From Parelaphostrongylus tenuis (Eukaryota; Nematoda; Chromadorea; Rhabditida; Metastrongylidae): DNA of 64,000 bases. This document shows, in pieces, positions 1 to 11,794 of the stretch; the stretch's first letter is position 1; the number at the start of each line of letters is the position of its first letter. The notes beneath the pieces are model-generated. The model searched no databases. It saw only the letters and a list, made by a program, of their open reading frames with translations, and had not been told where the DNA came from. The DNA lies in contig JAHQIW010003597.1 in the NCBI GenBank assembly GCA_019055375.1, positions 54,295 through 118,294 on the forward strand. The letters are read 5' to 3'. The position numbers and the translations under genes are program-made.

Positions 1-368
1 CCACTACACCGATGAGGTCCACGTTTTGACTATCTCCTAGCCATGTTCCAACTCTTCCAGTGTTATCAGCACGGAAAGATTTGATGTACACAAATCGACT
101 GAGCTCAGTTACGCTAAAGCCGCAGTCAAAAGCATGATGTTTTAACATTTCATTTACTGGTAACTCTTTCGTCATGGGTAACCTCAAGTTTGAAACTCAC
201 CTGAGATTTCAATTTCCGTTCGTATTTAGACATGTTGTGACTGTATTTAGCATTTTATTCAGAATTTTCAAAACTTTCCAAGCGCATCAGACAGATGACT
301 CGCGATCAAGTCAATGCTGCAACATTTCAAGGACTATTTATAAGGCACAGACAACAGAGTAAGTAATA

Positions 369-756
369 GGTTGGGAAAAAAGTTTTGAGAAAATGCTTGT
401 AGCTTTCCTGGGTGTAGGTCATTTTTTGTGTTTTTGGGCTGATTCAAAAGCCCTTCTTCTCCCGCGTCGATTGGTACATAATTTATCTACTTATTTCAAG
501 ATGGAGTTAACAAGCGAGCAAAATAGGTTGTTGATGATGCACGAATAACTGTTGGTTTCAAATGCAACGGTGGCAAGTGAACGTGAATTATCAACAACCT
601 GATTTGCTCGCTTGTAACTCCATCTTGGAGTGAGTAGATAAAACACATAACAATCAACGCGGGAGAAGACGGGCTTTCAAATGAGCCCAAAAACACAAAA
701 AATGGCCGACACCCAAAAAAAGTTACGAGCATTTACTCAGAACTTTTATCCCGAAA
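369..756. mobile_element. Palindromic mariner-derived MITE (foldback), TA-flanked
   Basis: Two inverted arms of about 175 bp surround a short centre near 546-585. The left end begins GGTTGGGAAAAAAG and the reverse complement of the right end begins TTTCGGGATAAAAG. Both then continue into matching sequence (TTYTGAG, later TGGGTGT). TA dinucleotides at 367-368 and 757-758 flank the element, the target duplication expected for Tc1/mariner. Inside the left arm an ATG at 501 reads MELTSEQNRLLMMHE and then stops, which resembles the start of mariner transposases. The right arm holds the same ATG region on the minus strand (ATG at 623) with one base missing. The element is therefore a head-to-head pair of mariner 5' ends with no catalytic domain, mobilisable only in trans. 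The mariner assignment of the short peptide is an inference from the family N-terminus. Confidence 0.75.
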
Positions 757-2690
757 TATTGGGATTAGTACAGAGGTTTTGCTTTATCGATTACTTCAAA
801 GCCGTACTGTGGGTCACTGAAGTGTTTCGTACCACCCACCCTTTTCTCAAACTTTATCGACTACGAAAAAGTGTTTGACAGCGTCGAAACCAAAGCAATC
901 CCATCAGCGCTCGTGAACGAAAGACTGGCCTGTTCCACGTAAGAACTCTAGCCGACTCTTAGTGGAGGTGCACCGCAAAATTCAATTTGTTTTTCTTGAC
1001 CGATAGCTGTTTGCGAAAAAAAACTTCGCTAGAACGACACTACTCGCCATAAAGCTATTCTCTGCCACATTGAAGTAAATAGTGAACTGTATCGACTGAG
1101 GCTAGTTAGGTATATGTAGTGATGAAAAATTCGTATCAGACCTTCAATAAATTCATGTATAAAAAAGAGTACAAAGGGGGTCTTCAAAATATAGTAGCAG
1201 ATTTTAATAGGATTCTCACCAACGATTGCCTATTCCTTCAAATAAGTCTAGTACGTTAGTTACGAGGAAGGATGCCATCAAAAAGACATCTCGTTGAACG
1301 CAAAGTGAAATTTATAGATGCTGCCAACATATTTGTTATTGCCTTGTTTTCTTCTTATATTCGTGATACCACAATTATTTCAGTGTTGTCACAGAGATAT
1401 TTCGTATTCAAAGTATTTGTATTATTTAAGAGGAAGTACCGCACTAAGTTTGGAATCCAACCTAAACAGAAATAACTAAAATAGAAAGCTTCTCAAATGA
1501 TAGCAAAGCCTCTGATTTGAGTTGAATATCTAATTAACATAGTCATGACCTTTTGCTTGGAAACCGAAGACGGAAACAGAAGAAAGAAATGTTTCATATT
1601 ATACGGTGAAGTGCAGAAGTAGAGCAGATAGCATTTACAAATACCACGTGTTCTGCAATGTCACTATCACCAAGGCTACTGCGATACGCACTAGATTTGC
1701 CGTTTGTTCCAGCTTGCACTTATCGAGCCCTCAACCCTCTGGGATCGGTCCATTGCTAAGAGACTTCTCTGGAAAGCGCAGCACTGGCTCCTGCATCGTT
1801 GGGTCGTCGCATAGGGTTTTCCAACGAAATTGAACTGAAAGTTTTGATTTGAAGACACCAAGTGAACTCGAGCGTTACAGATTTTTGATGAAAATGTGAT
1901 GAACTTGCTGTTTTATTCTTACAGAAGATACATGCAATACAAAGAAAATTAGCGAACCGGTTGGGAGCTTTAATTCACGCAGTGGAATCTATTTATAGTC
2001 TTGAACAACAAGTGTTTCGTTATTTCGATTCTGTCTTTCTTTTTAAAGCCTGGTAAACGCTAAGTTTGAAGAAAAGCCTAATGTTGCTTTAGTTTTGACG
2101 ATGTTTTCTAACGCCCTTAATTCTGAGCTGCTTACCATCCTTAATACAATGATCCCTGTAAAAGTAACAGCGTCACTTGACTCACTAATCTCGTCTAAGG
2201 AAATAACTGTAAATTATGTACGACACCCATTTCTGTAATCACCATCGTAGTGCCTTAGATGAGGCTAGAAAAGCGAATGTTAGAAGCTGAGTTACGTTGG
2301 ATGATGGCTCTCACAATTGCTGCGCAACTCTGCATCAAAGTTTGATTTTCATTCTCAGACTGACTAACTATCACAATGAGCTCGTTTATTATCACTTACT
2401 CTTCTCGCTAAATTTTTTATACGGTCTCACAAAAGTGTCTGAAAGTTCTGTGTAATTAGAGCTGTAAAATAAGCTTTACTCTTCCCATCTGACTCCCAAC
2501 TGAAGAGTACATTTCGCATAAATATTCTAGCATACTCTAACAGAAAATAAAGCAATTATATGTCACAGGCCCAAAGCATTAGAATTTTACCATAGCAGAA
2601 CAAGATAACTATTGCCCCTGTAGGCAAAAGGCAAAGCTTATGACCAGACATGAATCGCTTCTTTTCCGACCGCATCCAATTTCAGGCCTT
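757..2690. other. No gene or clear repeat recognised
   Basis: AT-rich sequence with only short chance open frames. Weak traces of the dispersed about-150-bp repeat may begin near 2690. No tRNA-like box pair, long inverted repeat or convincing splice-site pair was seen. Confidence 0.5.
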
Positions 2691-3570
2691 TAGAACAAAT
2701 GGCTTCTTTGCTTTTTACAAAGCTTAGTAGTCGTTCAATAGCTTATATATAGATAATTTCAGCGGTGTACTCTATTTTTAAGCAGCCTTGTGAATATGCT
2801 GTGACAGCAAAAAATAAAATTATGTCTTATACTACAGCATCTTTTACTGGACAAAATCCTTCCCATAGACTTTTAGTGATCATTCGATAGCTTAAGTCTC
2901 AACGACTTTAATGTTCTACTTGGTTTGTAAGGAGAAATCTTAGAGCGGTGTAATATTGAAAATAATATTGCATCTTACAATTGGCCTACATTCCTTGCGT
3001 CGGTATTTAGATGGAATTTCGCAGCATTCGTGTCAAGCCATACGATTTCGTAGCGTTACACACACCCTAGCCGACAGGAAATGCGCACCAAGTACGAAAC
3101 CTGATGTTTTTCTAACTACAACAGCGCGCTAAAGTTTTCTTTATAAGAACCAAGAACGCTATTCACACTGCCAAGATTTTTGCTATCGAATGATTATTGA
3201 AAACCTAGAAAAGATCAGTATTTATATGCCAAACGGTGACCAAATAAATGAGACCTCATTCACTGGACAAAAATTTTTTACAAGAATGTTAGTAATCATT
3301 CAAAAGCCTAATTCGCTGGCTGGAACCACATGCAGCTGGTTTTTCAAAACACCCTTTTCTAATGCTGCGAAATACAAAACAAAATTATGTTTCACGCACT
3401 CAATGCGCTCTCAATTTTCTCGCACATGTAATTCGCTGGAAGCACAAAAAACATATGAATGTGTAAAGAAAGTCTTGCAGTATCTTAATCAATTATTTTA
3501 TATGGAGTTTCTTCAAAGAGGAGAAAAATCTCATTTGAAATTGAAAACAATTTATACCCTCTACGTCTAA
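2690..3570. repeat. Diverged copies of the dispersed ~150-bp repeat
   Basis: Recurring phrases such as CTATCGAATGATTATT, ACTGGACAAAA and AAACAAAATTATGT mark old copies in both orientations (near 2690-2930 and 3160-3430). The same phrases recur at 18.5, 19.3, 26.3, 29.1, 29.6, 40.6-41.5, 50.4-50.9 and 57.2 kb. The 126-codon open frame at 3190-3570 lies inside this repeat and is not taken as a gene. Confidence 0.5.
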
Positions 3571-3584
3571 CCCGTACCGATGGA

Positions 3585-4110
3585 TCACCCGGCTCTTAGC
3601 CCACGAGTTGACCGATACAAAGCTCCCCAAATATATGAAGTTCGATCTCATTACCCTGCCACATTGCAATGAAACGGTCTTTTTCAAAAAATAAGCACAG
3701 CGTTAGAATTAGTGAAACCTGTGCTATCGAATGATTATCAACGGTCTAAAGAAACAGCTTTATCCGGAGAGGTGTAAACCATAAACCTATATCTTTTCCT
3801 ACAACGTTATCGAAAAAGCTTTTCCAAAAAGCAAGCACATTTATGAATTCTTCAAACCTGTGCTATAAACAGAATACTGGTATTTTAAGGAATGAGTTCT
3901 GTCCACCAAAATATATGCCAGATAAGGAATTGACGTGGTTATATAAAACACAATTATATTTTGGATTTTATAGCGTTATAAACAAGTGTTTCAAAAAACC
4001 AGCCGCGTAGATCTTAAGCCAAAGACTAAAGCTTTTGAATGATTACTAAGACATCTACGATAGGTACGTTGTTAAACGGATGAAGTCGAATAATCATTTA
4101 TCACCGCCTA
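3585..4110 (+). repeat. ~500-bp repeat with three internal ~140-190-bp units, copy 1
   Basis: This segment matches 26205-26725 almost end to end and 19200-19525 with a deletion. Landmarks in order: an opening block with AAGTTCGATCTCATT, then GCTATCGAATGATTA near 3722, a related GTGCTATAAACAGAAT near 3862, a third GCTTTTGAATGATTACTAA near 4030, and an end block close to GAAGTCGAATAATCATTTATC. The three internal blocks look like diverged copies of one unit, so the element may descend from a short tandem array. No coding capacity was recognised. Confidence 0.6.
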
Positions 4111-4573
4111 ACATTTTAGTATCGAAAGATTGTGTTCAGCGAAAAATGCCTGAATGTGGAATATAAATTTATTTCAACTGCTATAGCAAGAATAAAAGGC
4201 TTTTTTCCAAAACCAACTACATTTTTGAAAATCTCGAGATTTAGGGTATCAAATAATTAACAAGTCTCTTAAAAAAGCGACAAACGAAATTTTTATAAGG
4301 AGCAAAAAAAGGGTGAGGCCAGAAGAAAGTATTCCATGAATATTTTACGGAAAGTTGTACTTCATTCTCATGACATTCATTTTTTCCTATCACATCTGAC
4401 CCCACTTTTACCTGTGTCATCATACACCACCGGCATGTTTATTAGCGGCGACATTGCATCACCATCACGCTGTTTCTAAGCGGCACGTCTATGTGTGGAC
4501 ATTCTTTGAATTTACAGAAATTCTTTACTTAGTTCCTTTTGCAGAAGTGTCATAATATCATAACTGTGTATAT

Positions 4574-4707
4574 AGGACGTTGAGTGGTATGCAGACTCTG
4601 AACCTCAGAGGAAAGTTGAATTCGCGTTTCACTAACTGCGAGTGGATAAAGTAAAACGCGAGTTCAACTCCCGTTCAACGAGATTCAAATTTGCAAATCA
4701 CTCAACA
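4574..4707. repeat. Foldback of two SINE-C 3' halves
   Basis: The left arm (from GTTGAGTGGTATGCAGA) and the right arm (ending CAAATCACTCAAC) are inverted copies of about 54 bp around a centre near 4640. The right arm, with GAGTTCAACTCCCG and then TTGCAAATCACTCA, matches the 3' half of the SINE-C copy at 41.69-41.75 kb, continuing to about 4740 (TTTTGGTTGTTTATAT). It is a rearranged, tRNA-derived repeat rather than a tRNA gene. Confidence 0.5.
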
Positions 4708-4814
4708 CTTTTGGTTGTTTATATTACATCTCACCAGTGCTGCCAAAGCAGTAAAGTAAAAGAATTGCCGATGTATACTGATCAGACCAGCTCTGATACC
4801 TTGTATCTCAGAAA

Positions 4815-4920
4815 CTTGGTGGCAGAGCATCAGCCGTATGGTGCAGTGGTAAGCACGAATCTGAGATATGGGTAGAGTGCGAGTTCTACTCTCGCAAGAA
4901 GTTCAAAGTTTTGTAAAACA
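4815..4920 (+). repeat. SINE-C-like tRNA-derived fragment
   Basis: An A-box-like TATGGTGCAGTGGTAAG is followed about 40 bp later by a B-box-like GCGAGTTCTACTCTCG, the spacing of an internal pol III promoter. The downstream sequence AAGTTCAAAGTTTTGTA resembles the SINE-C body. The acceptor stem is not intact, so it is a decayed SINE head rather than a functional tRNA. Confidence 0.4.
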
Positions 4921-5799
4921 TGCCTAGTTACTTTTCTTTTAATTCATATATATGGAGCAAGACCAGTATCATGTGAATTTCAGCAGTTCATTTGCTTGTT
5001 TCGCTATTAAATTCATGTGTTAGAGGTTGCAATATGGACAAAGCTGCTGCATGGATTCTCTTTGGAATCCTGGGATCATATTGCTGTGACGTTATCAGAT
5101 TTGTAGCATGGCGGTTTCCAGCGTGTGTAAAATAGAGGAACGTTCTCAGACCGTTCACTGAACCTTGTAAGGACTGGAGTAATGACACTTGATTGATTTA
5201 ATACGAGGTGGAACCAGAGGCATTAAACGCATTAAAAGACTAACCATGACACTTCTTTCGCCGCATTTTTCGCAGAATATTTACTGAAATTATTTGTGCA
5301 ATAGCTCATATACGTGTGAGGTCAAAAGAATCTCGAATTAGTTGTTTTTTCTGTTTCGCTAAAGAACATTTCTTTCATTCATGATAGACGTTCACATTAA
5401 TCGGACTGACCAAGTTGCTTTATTATATTACATTTGGAAATAAATCATTGCGTACTGGTGTTGAAAATGTAGTTTGTTTCTTTTTCGTTTACTTTTCGTA
5501 ACACTCATGGTCGGTCGTTTAGTTGACGTCTAAACTACGTTGACGATACACATCTCTGATCGTTTCCCATTTTTGCTCTCCATTCTTGCCGATGACAATT
5601 GCTCCTGCTTTTACTGTGAAAAGATCTGTTGATGAACACAGAAACGCTAGCATAAACTCCTCAACTGTTTGACATCAAATCTCGGCAGTACTTCAATATA
5701 TGTTGCCTGGATGCCCAAATAATTATTTGATTAATGTTAATGAATTAGTTGTTTTGGTTGCTTTCTAGGGCGTTATTATGTCACGAATGCATATCTAAA

Positions 5800-5905
5800 A
5801 CTATTGAGTGGTACGCACAACATTCGACATCAGACGGGAGTTGAACCGGGGTTTTAACCTATACCGGAGGTGTATGTACTATTGGCTAAGTACTCATTAT
5901 TTTTT
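5800..5905 (-). repeat. SINE-C copy (partial)
   Basis: On the minus strand a B-box-like GGTTCAACTCCCGTCTGATGTC is followed by TGTGCGTACCACTCAATAG. This matches the B box and 3' body of the 41.6-kb copy. The A-box region is eroded. Confidence 0.45.
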
Positions 5906-8900
5906 CATAACTGCGTGGTCCCGTTAAAACAGCAGTTTCTTGTTTAAAATACTACTTTTCAAAGTGCGTAAACGCCTTAATTTAAAAAAAATCACCAATC
6001 AAAGGCAGCTGTTCCTCATTTGCTGCCTGGTAAAATCAACCAATCTCTGTCTCTCCCTCTCTTTTGGGCTTGATCTCATAGTTTGGAAAAACATCTATTT
6101 CGTTTTTTCAGAAAGTAATCAATCGTCCTGCAAATCTCACAACTCTTGAAATGGCGCAATGTGATGGATATTGGTTTATTGCACATGAAACGCTAACATA
6201 CGCAAAGAAAAAAACATTCTGACAAAACCATCTTCGAAAGCACCGAAAGGAATTATTCAATAGATTAAACATTGAGATGCATTTTCAAACACACAACAAT
6301 AATAGCAAGAAGTGGTCGTATCTACCTTTGAGGGTTTTTTTGACATAATCTTCTAAACGATTTGTGCGGATCATAGCAATTTTCGTTCACTTCCTTTTCT
6401 TACCCAGTCATTCATGAATTTTTTCGGATTCACCATATAACTTCAGCTACCATTAGCACAAACTTTGCAGATTGATTGCACATATTTTTCACATATTGCA
6501 CGAATTTTTCACAGTAGATTACACAGATTTTCTCAGACAGGTTTACTATAAATTTTCGCATCTTGATGAAAGCCTTAACAGGCATGGCGCGGTCGCGTAT
6601 CACACGACATCACCCCTATAGGAGTCATAAAATGCACAACTGATGGCCATTTCCAGATTATCTAAGTCAATATATCTCCACTCATATTACCTTTATTGAT
6701 TGCAATGATTCAGCTTCCACTTGGTGCACTTTTTTCACGACAAATGATGTGCATATAGACAACAAGGACATTAAAGTATAAGAAAAACATGAAAGGTCAG
6801 TCAGGCTTTGGAGCCGTGATTACGTGTGGCTCACGTGTTATGCACTTCATTACCCAGACCGTTGTTTGGCCTTTTTCTTGACAGTGTTTTCACTCCTTCG
6901 CTGCTAAACTAAGCAGTAAGCAATAAGTTGCGACAATATGATTTCAATCAAAGCTTTAGCTTAGCGAACTGGATTCCGATTTGGGCTGCTCTGATCATTT
7001 TTCGTTGACAGGTGATTTCTGACAGCACCAACATGATAAAAAATGGCTGAAAGAAAGGCTAATCAAGAACCTTAGTTGAAGTGACAGATAGAAGATAAGT
7101 CACCGGTAAGAGTAATTTTGGGTTAAGAACCTCAACCGAGGTTTCTAGCCTTGCTTACATCCTCATCGCTGTGATTTCATCGAATGAATCAGGAGCATTC
7201 AAAATTTAATGATTACCGCCTGCGGGACAAGATTTTCATTTTTTTTTTGTTTTTGCCGTGATGAGATACCAATATTCTAGAGCCTGTGATATATGTTCTT
7301 TCAAACTACTTTTGTGTTAATGTCCAGATGTCGCACATTAAGCAAGTGATCACTTGAAATTTCATTCACTATGACACAACTGCATGTATCATTTAAGTTT
7401 GCAGCTGCCGCTTTTTTGTTTAAAATTTTCCAAAACACTAGTTGCAATATCTGTGGGAAAGTTTTGACTCTAGCCATATATCAGTTTGAAAAGACACTGC
7501 ATGTCTTTTCTATGAATTTGATTTGATAGAATTTCGAACTCTCAAAGTACTCTTCAAGTCGGGATATCACCATTAGTTACTGAAAACCAACTTTATCGTC
7601 GAAGCTTTTATGACTCTCTATCACTCAAACTCCGTTTTGAGATTGCACAATAACTTACGAATGCATCACTATTCCGTTTCATTGGAAGGTCGCTCCCGTG
7701 TTAAATCTCTTCATCACGATTATTATTAATAAACTTACTTATATTATAATGTTGAATGATTTCATCTAAGTTGTGCAAAGACAGGTGGGCATGTCCTACA
7801 AGGAGCCGCCGAAAGATCTTCACAAATTTCTTTTTTGTATTTTTTCGATCCATATCACATTTGTTTCTAATATGCAAATTCTAGCACTTCTAGAATTCAA
7901 TTCGTCTTTTCGCATTCATCGCTTGATTGGAATCTCTTGCTTCTCCAAGAATTAACTACATTGTTGATTGCGCTGAAATTTAAGTTTTGAATAGTTATCA
8001 AAACCCAAATAAAAGTGTAAGCCCTCCTGTTCAAAGAGGTTGACAACTGTGGTGGCCAGCACAAGAAAATCTTAACTCGCTCATCTCGGATCTTCAGGAA
8101 AACTCACATGCGAGTAACATTGAGCATGTCGATAAGAGAAGGCGACAGAACCTCAAATTACGGTCTAAGCCACTTATGAACTGAATCGGCTGCGCTGTTT
8201 ATGACCGCAAAATAGCTTAACTAATTAAAGAAGCCTATAAAAGTTATTATACTGGTCATCTAAAGTAGTATCAGTACACCTCTGTACCTGAAAAGCTTGA
8301 AAAAATATCTGGGAATGCACTGACCATTGCAGTTGACTTACTATTGTAATACGGCCTCTGGGCTAGAAATAGTCAAAGAATAAGTTGTGAGTGTAACTCC
8401 AACAAAATGTACCTCATATCATGATGTTACACAACAAACAATAGTTGCCGAAATGGCGAAGTTAGAGAAAAAAGCCTTTAGCTTCAAACAATGCTTGAAC
8501 TTGAAAACATATCTCAACTAACAAATTGAAAGCAGGCTTTATTGATTGAGATCAACCACTAAAATCTGCAAACTTCACCTTTCAAGATACAAATTCTTCT
8601 GTTCTAAAGAGGCTCTGATTGTTTGGAGGCCATATCAATTTGTTGTAGCTTCTTACCTAGGCGGCTGAACAGGACATGTGAAGATACGCGATTTGAAGAC
8701 TTCTACTACTCCGTACATTGTGAGAACTTTTCGTGGTTGATATTCAACGAATTTTCGCGCTTCGGCTATTTATTCTTTTGCTTTAGTAGAGTAAGACTGA
8801 TACGAGTGCTAATCGTTTTTAGTGCAGTTGACGGTAGGAACATTCTTTTCAGTATGATCTGATGACTCGTATTGTTTCTGATGTCAACATACACGTTATT

Positions 8901-8920
8901 CAATTTTTTCCCTTGCATCG
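5906..8920. other. No gene or defined repeat recognised
   Basis: AT-rich sequence with homopolymer T runs (for example 7240-7250) and short chance open frames. I see no tRNA-like boxes, long inverted repeat or convincing exon here. Confidence 0.45.
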
Positions 8921-9265
8921 TCATCTCCAAAAAAATTTCAAATTTGCGCGTGAGTTCTCTTTCTGCCTGACGAGTTTGCTTTTCCTCATGAATCTCGGAA
9001 ATTGCTGATCTAGTTCATCCACCATCGAATCTGGTAAATAGTAAGGAGTTTCCGGATCTTTGTCATTATCAGAGAACAACTTTTGAAGATCGTAAGACAC
9101 AATGTTTGTACAAGTCTTGTACGAATTTTTGTACCTTGAAACGGTGTAAGACCTCGTTGACGCATTGAAAGTTTGAACCAGTGTTTTACTCCGATTATTG
9201 AACAGCACCTCTACTATCGCGACTTGGAAATAAAAACGGAGAGACAGAAATTGATTTCTCTTCAT
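8921..9265 (-). CDS. Candidate coding fragment, unknown product
   Basis: A 114-codon minus-strand open frame whose C-terminal half has an ordinary protein composition (for example DKDPETPYYLPDSM, then DELDQQFPRFMRK). A possible splice acceptor (TTTTTATTTCCAAG) lies inside its 5' part, so only the downstream portion might be exonic. I do not recognise a family, see no signal peptide or membrane segment, and find no linked exon. It could be a chance frame or a gene relic. Confidence 0.2.
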   Translation of the reverse strand: MKRNQFLSLRFYFQVAIVEVLFNNRSKTLVQTFNASTRSYTVSRYKNSYKTCTNIVSYDLQKLFSDNDKDPETPYYLPDSMVDELDQQFPRFMRKSKLVRQKENSRANLKFFWR

Positions 9266-10078
9266 AGACCAATACCAGCTCTTCTCGTATAGTTACAAAA
9301 TTATTGCATGGAGCTCTTGTAAAATTTACAGGACCCAATATGATTCACATTCAAAGGTTATGCTGGATGCATGAAGTTTTTCAACTGATGACAATGTCAC
9401 AGCGATATCATCCTTGTTTACTTTTGTCTACCAATTTTCCATCGATTTTTTGGTGCAGAAATAACATTGTGAGATGTTTTCAATTAGCTAATCTGTTTAG
9501 TGCGATGAATTTCCCAAATATTTTTTTGTCTGCATTTTTCACCCTCTATGTTTGTTCAAAACGTGGTTTTTTGCTGATGTGTGTCTTTGAGCTGAAGGTT
9601 TGAAAATTTTAGGGAGGGGGGAGGGACCTATGCATTGAAATGGATGCATTTTTGATCAACCTTTGAAATGTGTTAGATAATGGTCAGAGTAAAAAATAAC
9701 TGAACACTGGATGAAACTTTTCGAATATACAATTGGTTTAATTCATATAAAGTTGGGTTACTTGACTAAATGATAAGCGGGAATTTCAGCGTCACACACT
9801 TGCGCGGCAAATGACATTTGTAGGTGTCATAATGATGTTCTCGAGAGTGTTTGACATGATATCAAGAGGTGGTATTTTGAGTGTGAAGTGAACCTTTCAT
9901 TTTGACAAAGCTAGGTTGTCCATAGAAAAACTCTTTACGAGATATTCAAACCTTTTTATCGACAATAAAACTTGCACTCTTAAACCTTTATATGCGATTA
10001 TTCATTAAGACAATCGCTCAATACTGATACATCCTGGCAGCAAATTTAAGCCTATCATGAGGTTTTTTATGAGCACTT

Positions 10079-10131
10079 ATGTAGTGCAATGCACGTGTTT
10101 CGGCCTTGTAGCCTCATCAGTTGTACAATCC
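10079..10131 (-). ncRNA. Hammerhead ribozyme motif, type I-like (left arm)
   Basis: The minus strand reads CTGATGA (10120-10114), then stem II GGCT, loop ACAA, GGCC, then GAAA (10101-10098). These are the invariant hammerhead core elements in order. Stem III is short, built on the palindrome CACGTG. Stem I would pair TTGTACAA upstream of the core with TTGCAC after the cleavage site. The cleavage triplet reads GCA instead of NUH and stem I has a mismatch, so this copy is probably weakened. The partner in the right arm is better preserved. Confidence 0.7.
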
Positions 10132-10472
10132 CGTCGTCTGAGCCGATCCCTCTCTGGGATAGAACCCAGTTATATAGAGAAATCGTCGACGATATGTTAC
10201 ACTGCGTGTAAAGTGAAAATTCACCTTACCTGCGGAAAACATATGACTGCATATCCTGGCATGATCCCCGGACATTGCAATTACCAAAAATACCAGCCTT
10301 AAGCAAATCGACTGTTGATCGCTGCAATGTCCGTTGCATGCCACTGGACATGCAATGTTATGTTATCTGTAGGTGAAGTGAATTTTGATCTCGCACGCGG
10401 TACACCATGTTCGTCGATAATTCCTCTATATAAGGGTGTTCTCCTCCGAAAGAGATTGGCTTAGACAAGGGG

Positions 10473-10523
10473 TACTGTGCAACTGACGAGGCTGCAAAGC
10501 CGAAACAAGTGTAGTGCACTGTA
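10473..10523 (+). ncRNA. Hammerhead ribozyme motif, type I-like (right arm)
   Basis: CTGACGA (10483-10489) is followed by stem II GGCT, GNRA loop GCAA, AGCC (perfectly paired), then GAAA (10502-10505). After a short stem III comes GUA with predicted cleavage after 10513. Stem I pairs TACTGTGCAA (10473-10482) with GTGCACTGTA (10514-10523), eight of ten positions pairing. All invariant core bases are present. The minimal stem III on a CAMGTG palindrome is typical of retroelement hammerheads thought to act as dimers. Self-cleavage is inferred, not shown. Confidence 0.8.
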
Positions 10524-11401
10524 TAAGTGACCATAAAAGACCTCATGAAAAGCCTAAAATATGTTGTCAGGATACACATTTATACTTATGAATCTTTTCA
10601 ACACACCCGTTAAAACCTAAAACTGTTTCCAATGCTCTGCCAAAATTTCAGCCCCGAGATGGAGTCTCTCTCTTATGGAATTGTTGAATTCGCCTATTGC
10701 CATTGATTCTCTTACGGATGAATCCACATCTTCAGTCAAACCTTTAGCATATTTATATGTGTGTGGTCAGGTATTTCAGAGGACAACAAACTTGTTAGAA
10801 TCACTGTTTATCATAGGCTAATGAAATTGTTACTAGGCTTTGCGACATGACATTTCATAGAAAGTAACAACGGGCAGAGCTTAGCGAACTTATAACAGTC
10901 AAAAGGATATGTTTGTGAAGAAAGTAGAAGGCAACTATGTTAAAATGAGTAACGAATCAAAGTGAATGGTTTTGAAAAGTCGACCAAAATATGTAAAACA
11001 TAAAATCACAAGAACAGCTCATCTTCGAGTGTCAGGGAGTATGCAGCAAGATTGAAACTGATGAGTTGATGCAATGAAAAGAGTTGGCGATAGATTGACG
11101 AGAAGAACAGTGAAATGGATCTCGAGAGATATAAACATTTTAGACAAAAACCACTTCATCGACGCGAGTGTTTGAAACAAGTTATCACAAAAGACAGCGA
11201 CTGCATGGAACGAACTAAGTCGATAACATAGGTGTAAGTGAGAAACCGCGAAGGTGAGCTATGTAGTTACAAAATCTTAAGTGAGCACTGCAGCTAATGA
11301 ATCTAGTGATATTCTTTTAGATGAGGAATCCAGGACAAGGTTGCTACGAAAAGCTACTCTGCCAACACTTTGGTGTCTTCTCCTTCTTTTTAACCTCAAT
11401 G

Positions 11402-11433
11402 TTATATAAATATATATATATATATTTATATAT
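11402..11433. repeat. (TA)n-rich microsatellite
   Basis: Alternating TA tract with small interruptions. Confidence 0.8.
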
Positions 11434-11439
11434 GAGTAA

Positions 11440-11640
11440 TCTGAACCCTTTGAGGGTCATCATTGATAAGCAGGCGGCGTCGTGCCGTCGCTTGCGCGGA
11501 AGTTGCAGGAGGCAGCATTTGCATGGCTATATGTATGTCTGGTGCTTTCTCAAAAGACGCAGCACCCCCATTACAATAAGTGAGTGATATTTTACGTCGA
11601 GCGTCACTGTACAAAGTGTACCGTTTAGTCCTGAAAGGGT
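11440..11640 (-). pseudogene. GC-richer coding-like segment, diverged copy of 44.74-44.92 kb
   Basis: The minus strand reads YSDARRKISLTYCNGGAAS in an 86-codon frame. The plus strand at 44.74 kb reads YQRARRRLSLGYCSDGVAS in the same relative frame, and nucleotide similarity continues beyond this block (TTCCGCGCAAGCGACGGC against TGCGCGAGCGACTACCGC). Two diverged copies keeping one reading frame suggest an old coding sequence, perhaps from a transposable element. I cannot name the family. Local composition is clearly GC-richer than the surroundings. Confidence 0.4.
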
Positions 11641-11794
11641 CAAGTAATATCGATCCAAAAGAGGGTAGAAGTTCAAATTCACGCAAGTCTTAGAGATTCT
11701 CTGGGATCACTTTTTATCTATTTTGATCAATATTTCGCCAGTAAGCCTAAGACTACCCAACTTGAAGATCTTGACTAGCAGAATTTCAATAAAC

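Larger units (their letters stand above)
10030..10573. mobile_element. Inverted-repeat element with two outward-facing hammerhead ribozymes
   Basis: The ends are inverted (left CCTGGCAGCAAATTTAAGCC, right equivalent CCTGACAACATATTTTAGGC). They lead into inverted arms of about 180 bp around a centre near 10300 that holds smaller inverted pieces (GGACATTGCAA and its complement). Each arm has the same order from the centre outward: a TTCACTT block, TCTATATAA, a hammerhead ribozyme, then an ATAAGTG tail with CCTCATGA. No protein is encoded. The ribozyme plus compact size recalls retrozymes, but palindromic packaging is unusual. The 23.72-23.96-kb element shares its ends. Confidence 0.75.

Noticed and set aside
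3190..3570. 126-codon open frame
   Set aside because: It lies within diverged copies of the dispersed repeat and has no domain; its AT-rich composition allows chance openness.
7120..7160. Spliced-leader-like sequence (GGGTTAAGAACC)
   Set aside because: It does not match the conserved nematode SL1 core and lacks a following donor and Sm-site arrangement.
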